Positions 9,260 to 18,938 of a stretch of DNA of 64,000 nt are shown here, in pieces. A program made the translations under genes and the position numbers. How positions within the stretch are numbered: the stretch's first letter is position 1; the number at the start of each line of letters is the position of its first letter. The notes under the pieces are model-generated. The model did no database searches, was not told where the DNA came from, and saw only the letters and a program-made list of their open reading frames with translations. Source of the stretch: SOKP01 sp048887165 (GTDB taxonomy: Archaea > Asgardarchaeota > Lokiarchaeia > Sigyniarchaeales > SOKP01); contig JBHLJZ010000008.1 of the NCBI GenBank assembly GCA_048887165.1, positions 1-64,000 of the forward strand. Direction: 5' to 3'.

Positions 9260-9410
9260 CTATTTTTTTTTATTTCTTATTCTTCAAAAAATTTTCCCAA
9301 TTATTCGAAGTGGAAAACTTAAAAATAGTTTTTAAAGAAATCGTTTTAAAATGGAAATTTGCTAAAAAATTTAATGATAATCAAATAAGATTGATATAAA
9401 CAAAAAGGAG

Positions 9411-10520
9411 TTAAGCTCCTTTAATTGATTTATTTAATTCAAGAATTTTTTGATCTTTTTCTTGAATTGTTAGTTTCAATTTATTAATTGTACTTTGGAG
9501 ATTCTCAATTAATCCTGTCATTGGCCCGGATGTACCGATTTTTTCGGTAGGTTGGGATAATTTTAATTGAGCGATAATATCATCCTTTTCTGCTAATTTA
9601 CCTTCAAGCTCTCTTAACTTAGATATGATTTCTTGTGGTATCTCTTTTTCTTTTGACTTTTCTTTAAGATCGTTTTGTAGATTACTTAACTCTCTCTTAA
9701 GATTCACATTTTCTCTTTGTAATTCTTCTAAATCTTCAGTATTAAACTTAAAACCTTTATCTTCTAACGCCTGTCTTAACTGAGATTTTTCTTCATTTAA
9801 TTTTTCAATAATTTTTTTATATTTATTAAGATCGGTTTGTAAATCTTGACATAGTAATTCAAGTGGTTTTGATGATGTTTCGGGAGGCAGTGGTTTTATT
9901 ACTGCAGGCTCAATATTTTCAACGGGTACAACATAATCAATAGGTAAACTCTTTAATTTTTCAACTTGTTGATTGAGTAATGCTTTATTTTCTTGTTTTA
10001 GTTCCGAGATACTTGCCTGCAAATCAATAATTTGACTTTTTTTCTTAGATAATTCAGATTGTAATTCTTCAACCAAATTTATATTTACTGAATCAGCTGG
10101 AGATTGAGATTGAAATTGAGGTTTACTAATATCCTGTTTTAATAATACTAACTCATTCTCCTTTCCTTTTATTTCTTCATCTTTTTCTAAAAGTAATTTT
10201 ACCATACTCTTTACTTTATTGCTTAATTCTAAATTTTCTTGTTCTATTTCATTTAATTTTATGGTTACTTGTGTAGTTACTTCCTCTTTTTCTAATTTCA
10301 ATCGCTCTTTTTCTTCAACGGTTCTTTTAATAATATCTTCAGATTTACTTATAAGCTCAATATTTTCAGCTATTTTTTTTCTCAATTGTTCATTTTCTTT
10401 TTGTAATAATTCTAATTTATTTATAGTATCTTCAATAACTGATGGAGATTTATTATCTGTTGCCATTTTCTTTTTCCATAAACTGATAAAATCCTCAATT
10501 TTCTCGTTATCTTCAGGCAT
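9411..10520 (-). CDS. Long coiled-coil protein of unknown function
   Basis: The 369-residue chain is almost entirely heptad-rich coiled coil (about residues 20-185 and 225-365), with strings of Glu, Lys, Leu and Gln, interrupted by a proline-rich hinge near residues 190-220 (VVPVENIEPAV...PLPPETSS). The N-terminus is short and charged with IEDFISLWKKKM, which could form an amphipathic docking helix. There is no signal peptide, membrane segment or ATPase motif, so it is not an SMC or Rad50. It lies 34 bp from the MEMO gene on the same strand. A structural or scaffolding role is inferred from composition alone. Confidence 0.6.
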   Translation of the reverse strand: MPEDNEKIEDFISLWKKKMATDNKSPSVIEDTINKLELLQKENEQLRKKIAENIELISKSEDIIKRTVEEKERLKLEKEEVTTQVTIKLNEIEQENLELSNKVKSMVKLLLEKDEEIKGKENELVLLKQDISKPQFQSQSPADSVNINLVEELQSELSKKKSQIIDLQASISELKQENKALLNQQVEKLKSLPIDYVVPVENIEPAVIKPLPPETSSKPLELLCQDLQTDLNKYKKIIEKLNEEKSQLRQALEDKGFKFNTEDLEELQRENVNLKRELSNLQNDLKEKSKEKEIPQEIISKLRELEGKLAEKDDIIAQLKLSQPTEKIGTSGPMTGLIENLQSTINKLKLTIQEKDQKILELNKSIKGA

Positions 10521-10554
10521 AATTCTACAAATTTTTCCTTGAATTTTATATTTT

Positions 10555-11436
10555 TTATTTTATTAATATCCCAGAAAAATACCCTACACAATATCCAAAA
10601 CTCCCTGTTTTTTCATGACTGGTATAATATCGTAATAATTTTCCTCTACTAGCATTTAACTTTTTACAGATTAACATTAAAGTTGTGATTGTCTGCGTAC
10701 CACACACCGTTGTATTTGAAGCTGCTGAAAAGGTTTTCTGAGGATCGAATATGGTAAAAGCATCTATAACATCTTGATCATATCTTTTAAACTCAAGGAA
10801 TTGGTTGTTATCATGAACTTGTTTGTGGGACATGTCTGATGAGGCTACAATCACAACGTCCTTACCACTAGCATTTATTGCTGAAGCTATATCTTCTGAT
10901 ATCTCTTCCAGAATTTTAAAGTTTCTGCGGGTACCTACTTTTATAGTCAAAATTTTAATATCCTTATCATTTGCACAAAATTTTATGAAGGGGAGTTGTA
11001 TTTCAATATTATGCTCTTCTTCTAATCTCCCTAGAAATGCGGATTCATCTTTTATTATTGTCTTACTTATATTTAACACATGATTTGCTAAATCGTTATC
11101 GATTTCTAAATTCCCAAGCGGTGTTTCCCATTCTCCTTCATCTAAAAGAGCAACTTTTCCATATCCTAAATGGTCTGTTCCCAATATTATTACAGTTTCA
11201 GGAATTCTTTCTTTAAATAGATTTAAATATGTGAATGCCGCACAATTTCCAGAATAAACATAGCCAGCATGTGGCGAAACTCCACCAATTATAGTTCTGT
11301 TGTCCTGATTTAATGAAATAGGTAATTCACAAGGTCCAAATTCCTTGTCTAAAAATAATTTTTTTAGCTGAGATCTTAATGCATCTTTGCTACCGGGATA
11401 CCAGGAACCAGCATGTAAAGCTCGTCTCACAACCAT
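10555..11436 (-). CDS. MEMO1 family protein (AmmeMemoRadiSam system protein B type)
   Basis: The 293-residue protein carries the MEMO/class III extradiol-dioxygenase-like signatures: an N-terminal RRALHAGSWYPG, then SPHAGYVYSG, LGTDHLGYG, SSDMSH and TTVCGTQTI. The conserved His and Cys residues in these blocks form the copper/iron-binding pocket in human MEMO1. Archaeal homologues are nearly universal but their reaction is not settled; genes for an AMMECR1 protein and a radical SAM enzyme often travel with it, and neither is in this window. A clear AGGTGA ribosome-binding site precedes the ATG at 11436. The gene is divergent from endA. Confidence 0.92.
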   Translation of the reverse strand: MVVRRALHAGSWYPGSKDALRSQLKKLFLDKEFGPCELPISLNQDNRTIIGGVSPHAGYVYSGNCAAFTYLNLFKERIPETVIILGTDHLGYGKVALLDEGEWETPLGNLEIDNDLANHVLNISKTIIKDESAFLGRLEEEHNIEIQLPFIKFCANDKDIKILTIKVGTRRNFKILEEISEDIASAINASGKDVVIVASSDMSHKQVHDNNQFLEFKRYDQDVIDAFTIFDPQKTFSAASNTTVCGTQTITTLMLICKKLNASRGKLLRYYTSHEKTGSFGYCVGYFSGILIK

Positions 11437-11572
11437 TTTTTTATCACCTATCTACAAATTATATTATAATCATTATATTAAATAATTTTTATAGTATTTT
11501 CATATAATCTTATTTTTTATTACGTCTTTTCATTAAAAGAATTATTAAGATATACAAAATATTTTTATCTTA

Positions 11573-12175
11573 ATGAATGATGAAAAGAATAGTATTATTA
11601 CGCTAGATGAGATTACTAAAGAGAAAGTTCCAGAAAAAATACCAACAAAATTAATTAATTCTAGAGTTATTGTTTTTAATCCATTACATGCTACATATCT
11701 TTATGTAAAGCGAAAATTCTTTGGATCCCCGCTTGGAATAAGCAAACCACGTTTAGAATATTTTTCAAAACCCTCAGAATTATCATTAATAGAAGCTTTT
11801 TATTTATTAAAGAATGAGAAAATAACCATTTTTGATCCGCAGAAAAATAAATATCTTGAAGTAGAAGAATTCTATGAGTTCGCTAAAAAAATCCATCATA
11901 AATTCGAAGAGAAGTTTATTATATATAAAGATCTAAGAGAAAAAGGATATATCCCTCGACCTGGGCTTAAATTTGGTGCGGATTTTGTGGTTTATAAAAA
12001 GGGACCCGGTTTAGAGCATTCACCTTTCATTGTTCATGTTTTACCGCATGACTCAAAAATTTCTGCTATTGATATGGTTCGAGCTGGTAGATTAGCTACT
12101 TCAGTTAGGAAAAAATTTGTTATAGCTAATCCTCTAACCCTAAGTTATTACTTCTTTGAATGGTTTAAACCTTAG
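11573..12175 (+). CDS. endA: tRNA-splicing endonuclease (alpha4 type)
   Basis: The enzyme removes introns from pre-tRNAs at bulge-helix-bulge structures. The C-terminal catalytic domain is clear: GLKFGADFVVY supplies the catalytic Tyr141, GPGLEHSPF the catalytic His149, and TSVRKKFVIA the catalytic Lys near 180. The 200-residue length and N-terminal domain fit the homotetrameric alpha4 class, slightly longer than usual because of an acidic N-terminal extension of about 25 residues. The ATG is preceded by AT-rich DNA without a ribosome-binding site, which would fit a leaderless transcript. The next gene converges on it after 68 bp. Confidence 0.93.
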   Translation: MNDEKNSIITLDEITKEKVPEKIPTKLINSRVIVFNPLHATYLYVKRKFFGSPLGISKPRLEYFSKPSELSLIEAFYLLKNEKITIFDPQKNKYLEVEEFYEFAKKIHHKFEEKFIIYKDLREKGYIPRPGLKFGADFVVYKKGPGLEHSPFIVHVLPHDSKISAIDMVRAGRLATSVRKKFVIANPLTLSYYFFEWFKP

Positions 12176-12243
12176 ATAAATTTAATCAAGATTTGAATTT
12201 CGAATATTGAATATGTTCTTATAAATCCTGAGAAAGCAGTTTC

Positions 12244-14058
12244 TTATTTAAGTTTAGAAAGTATCATTGTTTGATTAATTTGATCTTTATAATGCTCAAG
12301 AGACTTAAAATTATCATTTGAAATAGTGTGTCGGATTTTTAAAATATCTGCTATGAAATCTTTTCCTAATAATTTTTCAATCGAAACATCTTGTTCTAAG
12401 AGATCTTTACCTATTTTATAAATTAATAAAAATATTTTAATCATTCCAAGTAGCTTTTTAACATTCGTATAGTTATCAATAGAATCATAAGCACTTTGAA
12501 TCAAAAATCCATTTTTAATTAAATTAGAGATTAAAAGGATTAACTTTTGATCTTCAGATAAGTTCCTTTCTCCAATTAGTTGTATAACTTGCATAAGATC
12601 TTGCTCTTGAGACAATATTTCATTAACTTTTTCTCTGCATTCCATCCAATTAATGTTAATTTCAGACCAATAAATATCTTGTTCATTCCACCATTTTTCA
12701 ATATATTCTGGATAATTCGAATAAGAGTTAAACCAGTTAATTGCTGGATAGTGTTTTAAGTATGCTAATTTTGGATCTAATGCTAAGAAGACTTGAACGA
12801 CTCTTTTTGTTATTGCCGTTACAGGCTCATTGAAGTCACCTGCTGGAGGAGATATTGTACCTATAATAGTTATAGAACCTTTTCTTTCATTTCCTAATTT
12901 GTCTTTTCCTAATGTTTCAATAATTCCTGCTCGTTCATAGAAACTTGAAAGTTTTGATTGCAAATATGAAGGGTATCCTTCCTCAGCAGGCATTTCTCCC
13001 AATAAACCAGAAATTTCTCTTAGCGATTCTGCCCATCGAGATGTACTATCTGCTAAAACAGCTACATTATATCCCATATCTCGATAATATTCTGCTATAG
13101 TTACCCCTGAAAATAAACTAGCTTCCCTAGCGGAAACAGGCATATTCGATGTGTTCGCAACAAGGATAATGCGTTCTAAGATAGGATGATTAGTTCTTGG
13201 ATCTATTATCTCCGAAAACTGTTTTAATGTGTTTGCGATTTCATTACCTGGTTCTCCACAACCTATGAAAATAATAATATCAGCATCAGACCATTTTGCC
13301 AAAGATTGTTGAAGGACAGTTTTACCTGTTCCAAAACCTCCAGGGATAGTAGTAGTACCCCCTTTTGCAATTGGAAATAATAAATCGATTACTCGGATTC
13401 CTGTAATTAGAGGTTCAAAAGGTTGGATTTTTTTTTTATAAGGTCTTTTTTTTGTAATAGGCCATTTTTGCATCATTGTAAAAGAAGCTTCTCCATCTTG
13501 ATTTTTTAATTTATATATCTCTTCGTCTATTGTATAATCACCTTCTTCAGCGATAAAAATTAAATTACCAAATTGTTTAGGAGGGATCATTATTTTATGT
13601 GTTATTAGGGAAGTTTCTTGCACAATCCCAATTACATCTCCGTTGCTAACTTTGTCATTCAAATGCTTTAAAGGGATAAAATGCCATTTTTTAGTTCTAG
13701 ATAATGAAGGGAACCGCACTCCTCTATTTAACCATCCAGATTTATTGTTCATAAAAATCTTTTTTAGCGGTCTTTGAATTCCATCAAATGTATTCCCTAA
13801 AAGCCCAGGTGCTAATTCCATAGAAAGAGGTTCATTTAAACTTATGACTCTTTCATTGAGTTTAACTTTAAGAGTACCTTCAAAACACTGAGCAATGATA
13901 TAATCTGAATATATTTGGATTACTTCTCCTAGGATATTATGGCCCATAATTTTTATTAGATCATTTAATTGAACATGATTTTCTAATCCTCTTATTTTTA
14001 TAATAGATCCAAAAATCTCAGATATGTAGCCATATGTAGCATTTTCAATAGATTCCAT
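12244..14058 (-). CDS. Second A-type ATP synthase subunit A (A', altered catalytic site)
   Basis: This is a full-length 604-residue paralogue of the catalytic A subunit encoded at 18935..20773, with the same domain order: N-terminal barrel, the A-subunit insertion, the nucleotide-binding domain with P-loop GGFGTGKT (240-247), and the C-terminal helical domain. The motif that is GCGERGNE in the main copy reads GCGEPGNE: the catalytic Glu269 stays but the Arg is Pro270 (codon CCA at 13251-13249). In F1-beta the equivalent Arg of GER helps bind phosphate. Nearby FWALDARLA reads FLALDPKLA. It is the last gene of the ATP synthase operon, 22 bp after the zinc-ribbon gene. It may replace one or more A subunits, perhaps lowering or biasing turnover; this is inference. 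Confidence 0.9.
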   Translation of the reverse strand: MESIENATYGYISEIFGSIIKIRGLENHVQLNDLIKIMGHNILGEVIQIYSDYIIAQCFEGTLKVKLNERVISLNEPLSMELAPGLLGNTFDGIQRPLKKIFMNNKSGWLNRGVRFPSLSRTKKWHFIPLKHLNDKVSNGDVIGIVQETSLITHKIMIPPKQFGNLIFIAEEGDYTIDEEIYKLKNQDGEASFTMMQKWPITKKRPYKKKIQPFEPLITGIRVIDLLFPIAKGGTTTIPGGFGTGKTVLQQSLAKWSDADIIIFIGCGEPGNEIANTLKQFSEIIDPRTNHPILERIILVANTSNMPVSAREASLFSGVTIAEYYRDMGYNVAVLADSTSRWAESLREISGLLGEMPAEEGYPSYLQSKLSSFYERAGIIETLGKDKLGNERKGSITIIGTISPPAGDFNEPVTAITKRVVQVFLALDPKLAYLKHYPAINWFNSYSNYPEYIEKWWNEQDIYWSEININWMECREKVNEILSQEQDLMQVIQLIGERNLSEDQKLILLISNLIKNGFLIQSAYDSIDNYTNVKKLLGMIKIFLLIYKIGKDLLEQDVSIEKLLGKDFIADILKIRHTISNDNFKSLEHYKDQINQTMILSKLK

Positions 14059-14080
14059 TATATTTTTACCTCACCATATT

Positions 14081-14512
14081 TTAACTTTGGATTATTTTCC
14101 CACATTGGGGACATTTTTTAGAGAAACTGGACAGGATCATACCACATTTACTGCATTTATGAATTAATGGTTTACGATAATTGAATTCTAAGCTAATATT
14201 AGTAGTATTTTTCTTTTGTGTTGGTTCAATTTTTTGATTTAAAAGCTCTTTATATCTTTGGTAATCACCCTTAACTGGTTTTTTTCTACTTTGAAATAGT
14301 TTTGAAAGTTTTTCAGTACCAGCAACTATTAATCCAGAAACCACTAAAAAGAGAAAAACTAAAATTATCACTACTACAATCGGATTATTTTCAATCTTGA
14401 TTAAAATAAAATACAAATAAAAAAGAAAGATGGTATAAAGTATTAAAAAACTAACTTTAAATAATTTAAGCTTTTTCGACTTGGTTTTTTGTTTAATTTC
14501 CGATTGAATCAT
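14081..14512 (-). CDS. Zinc-ribbon membrane protein in the ATP synthase operon
   Basis: This 143-residue protein has a basic N-terminus (QKTKSKKLK), two close membrane helices (about residues 20-42 and 46-66), a basic linker and a C-terminal zinc ribbon CSKCGMILSSFSKKCPQC with paired CxxC knuckles (about 119-136). It lies 32 bp after subunit I and 22 bp before the second A subunit, on the same strand, so co-transcription is very likely. No standard ATP synthase subunit has this make-up. By position it may be an assembly factor or regulator, possibly connected to the extra A subunit. I do not recognise a named family. Confidence 0.6.
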   Translation of the reverse strand: MIQSEIKQKTKSKKLKLFKVSFLILYTIFLFYLYFILIKIENNPIVVVIILVFLFLVVSGLIVAGTEKLSKLFQSRKKPVKGDYQRYKELLNQKIEPTQKKNTTNISLEFNYRKPLIHKCSKCGMILSSFSKKCPQCGKIIQS

Positions 14513-14544
14513 AATAGTAAATCTAGTGCATTTTTTAAAGATAT

Positions 14545-16878
14545 TTAGGCCTTTTTAAAGAATTTATCCTCAATAAGGCTAATTGCCTCATCAATTACTT
14601 CTTTCGCCTTTTTTGGTTCAATTTCTTTCTCAATTTCTTCAGAAATTATATCCCTACTAATTTCTTTTTTGAAAGTTATGATGGAATAAGTTTCATCTAA
14701 ATAGAATGGAAAAAATTCTGTTCCTGATCCTTTATAAAATTTAAAGAAAAATTCATAAAAATGTAACCTTATTGTATTAATAAAAACTAAAATGCCTTCT
14801 AATAAGATAACTACTAGGTTCCCAAAGATTAAACCTATAACTCTAAAAATTTCAATTACAATTCCCTCACCTTGTAAAATACCTATCATAGTCTGAATTG
14901 AAATCATCAATGCAATATGAACAAGCGCTAAAGCTAATAACCTTATATAAGAAGCAACATTGCTTAGCACAGATAATACTGTTTCAAACGTCTGTATTGA
15001 GCCTTCACCAATTAAAGCTCCAAAAGACTCCTTTTTTAGATATGATACTCCTAATAAACGCCCAAGAGGTCTTAAAATTATTAATAGAATCCCTGGGATA
15101 ATAACTAATAAGATAGGTGGTGGTAGCGGGATCGGTCCCCATAAAGTAACTAAGTATGTTGGCGATAACCAAACGGTAAAATTTATACCATATGTGAATA
15201 TTAAAATCGCGCCACCTGTTATAAAAAATATTTTCATAAGTGAATTAGAAAATGAAAGGTATTTTTTGGACTGCTTCCAATAATTTATAAACTCTATAAT
15301 CCAACCCATGTCAATGTGCACAACTCCTATAAATAAAGTAAACATAAACACTGACATAATATTATTTATAGGATCATATAAATTAATTGAGCCTAATAAG
15401 GGTAAAAAGAATGGAACTGGTTGCAGGTGGATTCCGAACATCATTTCTGAGCCAAAAAATTCGCCGTAGAGAAAACCTCCCAAAACTGCTCCAAATCCAC
15501 AGTATAAAATTATCCAACTAAAATTTCGAATAGCCTTCCTTTTTCTAAAAATTACCCCTCCTATAAATCCGGCTATTATTAAACTTAATCCATGACCAAT
15601 GTCTCCAAACATTAATCCAAAAAGCAAAGGAAAAGTAATTGCAAGAAACGGAGTCGGATCTATTTCAGAATAAGAAGGAGTTCCATACATTTTTGTCAGA
15701 GTCTCAAATGGACGAAAAAACCATCTATTTTTCATAATGGTGGGAGTATTGGATATTATATCATCATTTACATTTTCTTTAGTCTTTCCTTTTTTATCTT
15801 TAAGATCCTTTATAGCTGAAATATCCTTATGTTCAAGCTTTTCAATTTCTTCTTTTTTAATTGATTTATATTTTGGTATATTTAATGATTCAATTATGAT
15901 TTTATCTTTAAAATTTTTAATCAAATTCTGTTCTACATTCTTTTTATCGCGAGAAGGAACGAAAAATTTTAAAGAGAGACGATCAGATGATGTTTTTTCG
16001 AATTGTTGCTCTGCCCAATAATATTCCTCAACATTTTGAACAATTTCATTGATTGCAGCAAATTTATACAAATTATCATCCTTTAATCTTAACCTTTCTT
16101 TTTCATATTTAGAAAGAGTATTTTCGATAATTTTTAACTCACTATTAATCCTAGAAAAATTAATACCCTCTGAAGTCAAATACTTTTTGAGAATTGGCAC
16201 TTCTTCAGCGAATATTAACTTTATCCTTTCATTTAATTCTTCCTCTTTTTCAATTGGATATATTATGAAAAAGATTGTTCTATCTTCAACTTTATAAGCA
16301 TTTGGAAAAAGTTCATCAGTTTGGTATACATTTGGAAAAGATTGAAAATCAAACAACAGTTTTAAATTATCCAAATTTTTAGAGAACGTTGAATAGACTC
16401 GAAAATTCAATTTATTTAGATCACTTAAACTACTCCTACTTAAATTAAATTGTTCAAGAAAGGTGTAGCTAGTTTTTATTAGTTGAACATTTTCAAGTTC
16501 AATTTTTGCTTTTGCAATATATCTATCTAATTCATTAATTCTATTAGTATAGTAAATTATTTCTTCCTTAACGGTGCCGATAAGTTCATTTATATCATCT
16601 ACAACAAATTCGATTCTTTTTTCCTTTTCAACTTTTTTTAGACTTGAGAAAGTTGATTCTGAAATCTGGATTTTGTTGAATAATTCATTTAAGTCGCGTC
16701 TTAAATTTTTAATAGCACCTAATAATACGTCCTTTTCTTCTATTTCCTTTCTTTCTTGAAAAATTTTTTTTGATTTTATGTGAATGTTATTAATATCAGA
16801 AAGTTGGTTTAGTAGAGCATCTTTATAATTGTAATTAATAACTACATTAAACAATGACATCTCGGTTTTTTGAGGCAT
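14545..16878 (-). CDS. atpI: A-type ATP synthase subunit I (membrane a-subunit)
   Basis: The 777-residue subunit I forms the ion half-channels beside the proteolipid ring and anchors the peripheral stalks. The N-terminal half is soluble and coiled-coil rich (about residues 40-330). A lysine-rich loop (about 345-375) leads to the membrane domain with about eight helices. Diagnostic blocks are PTPFLAITFPLLFGLMFGDIGHG and SYIRLLALALVHIALM; the Arg of SYIRL is the essential residue that faces the ring carboxylate. The length is somewhat above the 620-700 typical of archaea because of the longer linker. It follows subunit D by 11 bp. Confidence 0.95.
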   Translation of the reverse strand: MPQKTEMSLFNVVINYNYKDALLNQLSDINNIHIKSKKIFQERKEIEEKDVLLGAIKNLRRDLNELFNKIQISESTFSSLKKVEKEKRIEFVVDDINELIGTVKEEIIYYTNRINELDRYIAKAKIELENVQLIKTSYTFLEQFNLSRSSLSDLNKLNFRVYSTFSKNLDNLKLLFDFQSFPNVYQTDELFPNAYKVEDRTIFFIIYPIEKEEELNERIKLIFAEEVPILKKYLTSEGINFSRINSELKIIENTLSKYEKERLRLKDDNLYKFAAINEIVQNVEEYYWAEQQFEKTSSDRLSLKFFVPSRDKKNVEQNLIKNFKDKIIIESLNIPKYKSIKKEEIEKLEHKDISAIKDLKDKKGKTKENVNDDIISNTPTIMKNRWFFRPFETLTKMYGTPSYSEIDPTPFLAITFPLLFGLMFGDIGHGLSLIIAGFIGGVIFRKRKAIRNFSWIILYCGFGAVLGGFLYGEFFGSEMMFGIHLQPVPFFLPLLGSINLYDPINNIMSVFMFTLFIGVVHIDMGWIIEFINYWKQSKKYLSFSNSLMKIFFITGGAILIFTYGINFTVWLSPTYLVTLWGPIPLPPPILLVIIPGILLIILRPLGRLLGVSYLKKESFGALIGEGSIQTFETVLSVLSNVASYIRLLALALVHIALMISIQTMIGILQGEGIVIEIFRVIGLIFGNLVVILLEGILVFINTIRLHFYEFFFKFYKGSGTEFFPFYLDETYSIITFKKEISRDIISEEIEKEIEPKKAKEVIDEAISLIEDKFFKKA

Positions 16879-16889
16879 TAGATCACATC

Positions 16890-17549
16890 CTATACTTTAC
16901 TTATTTCCTTTTTTTGAATAAGATCCTTAGTCTTTTTCAACCTAACAAAATTTTCTCTATCGTTTTCTTCTAAAATTTCTCTAATCTTTTTAATATCTGC
17001 TATTAGTCTGGGAATAATTATGTTTTTCAAACCATTTATTCTACGAGTAATCCTATTAAAATAATGGACAAATTTAATAAATAAATCTTCCTTTTCAGCT
17101 AACTTTATTAAACTTTCGAAAAAATTTTCTAAGATAAACGTAAGATCATCAAGAAAATGACTTGAATTCTCAAAAGAGTATGCTGGTAATTTATCTTTCC
17201 GATCTAAGTCATAACTTATTTCACTGGAAGGGATTCCAATTCGCTTGGTATGTTTTAAATTAATTGAAGGTTTATATTGAATTTTACTAATACTACTAAT
17301 CAATACTAAATCCCTTTTTCCCATCTCTTTATAGGTTTTGTTTAAATTAATCAAAGAGTTTTTGTATAAATTCATAAATTTATTAAAGACTGATTGATAT
17401 TCATAATATCTATTTTTAATTTGTGACATTAACTGTTCTTGTTTAAATTCTAAAAATTTCTTCCCTCTTACAGCAAAATTTAATCTTTTTTGAAGATTTA
17501 TCAAGTTCGTTTTTGTAGGTTTTAATTCTCTAAAACTAATTGTTCTCAC
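16890..17549 (-). CDS. atpD: A-type ATP synthase subunit D (central stalk)
   Basis: The 219-residue protein is the central rotor shaft that couples the A3B3 head to the ring. It opens with the family signature PTKTNLINLQKRLNFAVRGKKFL and ends in a second long helix (IKKIREILEENDRENFVRLKKTK), the two forming the antiparallel coiled coil inserted in the head. The start is GTG at 17549, directly after the stop codon of subunit B and with no gap, which implies translational coupling. Confidence 0.92.
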   Translation of the reverse strand: MRTISFRELKPTKTNLINLQKRLNFAVRGKKFLEFKQEQLMSQIKNRYYEYQSVFNKFMNLYKNSLINLNKTYKEMGKRDLVLISSISKIQYKPSINLKHTKRIGIPSSEISYDLDRKDKLPAYSFENSSHFLDDLTFILENFFESLIKLAEKEDLFIKFVHYFNRITRRINGLKNIIIPRLIADIKKIREILEENDRENFVRLKKTKDLIQKKEISKV

Positions 17550-18938
17550 CTACTCTCTGTAATACTTATCAATAAATTCTTGATGAATGCGAAATAATAA
17601 ATTCTTTGGTAAATTTGACAAAACCTCCCAAGCTCTTGAAAATGATTCATTTAAATTTCTATTGTCGAGAAAGTCTTGATTTAAAAATTTTTGTTCAAAA
17701 TCTTCACCAAATCGTAATAAAGCTTTCTGGTCAAAATTAAGTCCATCTTCCCCTACAACAGCAAGAAGATCTCTCACTTCAAGAGCGCTAGAGTAAGATG
17801 CTAATAATTGTGAACTTAAATCGGCATGATCCTCTCTAGTTGTACCACTTCCTATAGCATCTTTCATTAATCTTGAAATTGAAGCTAAAACTCCGATAGG
17901 AGGATATATTCCCTTCTTATATAAATCTCGATTGAGCACTATTTGACCTTCAGTGATGTATCCAGAAGTATCTGGGATTGGGTGAGAAATGTCATCATTT
18001 GGCATGGTTAAAATTGGGATTTGGGTTATAGTTCCAGTCTTACCCTTGATCTTTCCAGTTCTTTCATATATTGATGCGAGATCGGAATACAAATACCCCG
18101 GATATCCTTTCCTGCTAGGAATCTCTTCTTTCGCAGAACTTAATTCTCTTAATGCTTCAGCGTAATTCGTCATATCAATTAAAATTACAAGAACATGCAT
18201 ATCTTTTTCAAAAGCAAAATATTCAGCAGTAGTTAAAGCCACCCTTGGAATAATTAGCCTTTCCATTATTGGATCAGATGCAAAATTAAAAAATGAAATA
18301 ATATTAAGAATATTTCCACTTTCTTGAAAGCTTTTTATGAAGTTAATAGCATTATCTTCAATGATTCCAATACCACAAAAAATTATTAAGAATGGTTCTT
18401 CAGTTAGAACTTTAGCTTGTGTTACAATTTGAGTAGCCAATCTATTATGCGGGAGCCCTTGACCACTGAATATTGGAAGTTTTTGTCCTCTTATAAGAGT
18501 AAAAAGACCATCAATGCTGCTTATACCTGTTTGGATTACCTCTGAAGGATAATCTCTAGCATAGGGATTTATTGGAGCACCAAATATGTCTCGTTCTTCT
18601 GTTGTTATTATTTTTGAATTTAGAACTTTTTTAGTTTCGATATCAATCGGTTCACCTAAAGAATTAAAAATTCTTCCAAACATATCATTATCAGAAATTC
18701 TGATTTTAAAAGAATCTTCTGTGAAAAATATCTTAGAATTTTCAGCTGATATTCCTTTTGTATCTTCAAATACTTCTAATATTATCATATCTTCATTAAT
18801 CTTCAATACTTGTCCATTACGAATAGAACCATCTTCTCCTTCAATCCTGACAAATTCTCCGTATTGAACATCATGATTATTCTTTAAAAATAATAAAGGT
18901 CCAATAATTTGCTGAACTTTTCTATAAATTGTACTCAT
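17550..18938 (-). CDS. atpB: A-type ATP synthase subunit B (non-catalytic)
   Basis: The 462-residue subunit alternates with A in the head hexamer. It has the B-type replacement of the P-loop, FSGQGLPHNRLA (about residues 159-170), and lacks GxxxxGKT, as usual. The block SISRLMKDAIGSGTTREDH carries the Arg that acts as the arginine finger at the A-B interface. The N-terminal barrel and the C-terminal helical domain are both complete. Its ATG overlaps the stop of subunit A by 4 bp, and subunit D begins directly after its stop. Only one B gene exists in the window although there are two A genes. Confidence 0.95.
   Translation of the reverse strand: MSTIYRKVQQIIGPLLFLKNNHDVQYGEFVRIEGEDGSIRNGQVLKINEDMIILEVFEDTKGISAENSKIFFTEDSFKIRISDNDMFGRIFNSLGEPIDIETKKVLNSKIITTEERDIFGAPINPYARDYPSEVIQTGISSIDGLFTLIRGQKLPIFSGQGLPHNRLATQIVTQAKVLTEEPFLIIFCGIGIIEDNAINFIKSFQESGNILNIISFFNFASDPIMERLIIPRVALTTAEYFAFEKDMHVLVILIDMTNYAEALRELSSAKEEIPSRKGYPGYLYSDLASIYERTGKIKGKTGTITQIPILTMPNDDISHPIPDTSGYITEGQIVLNRDLYKKGIYPPIGVLASISRLMKDAIGSGTTREDHADLSSQLLASYSSALEVRDLLAVVGEDGLNFDQKALLRFGEDFEQKFLNQDFLDNRNLNESFSRAWEVLSNLPKNLLFRIHQEFIDKYYRE

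Noticed and set aside
15737..16021. Antisense reading frames inside the ATP synthase operon, for example opposite subunit I
   Set aside because: They are shadows of the Lys/Glu-rich coding strand: Ser/Phe-rich composition, no ribosome-binding sites and complete overlap with a confident gene.
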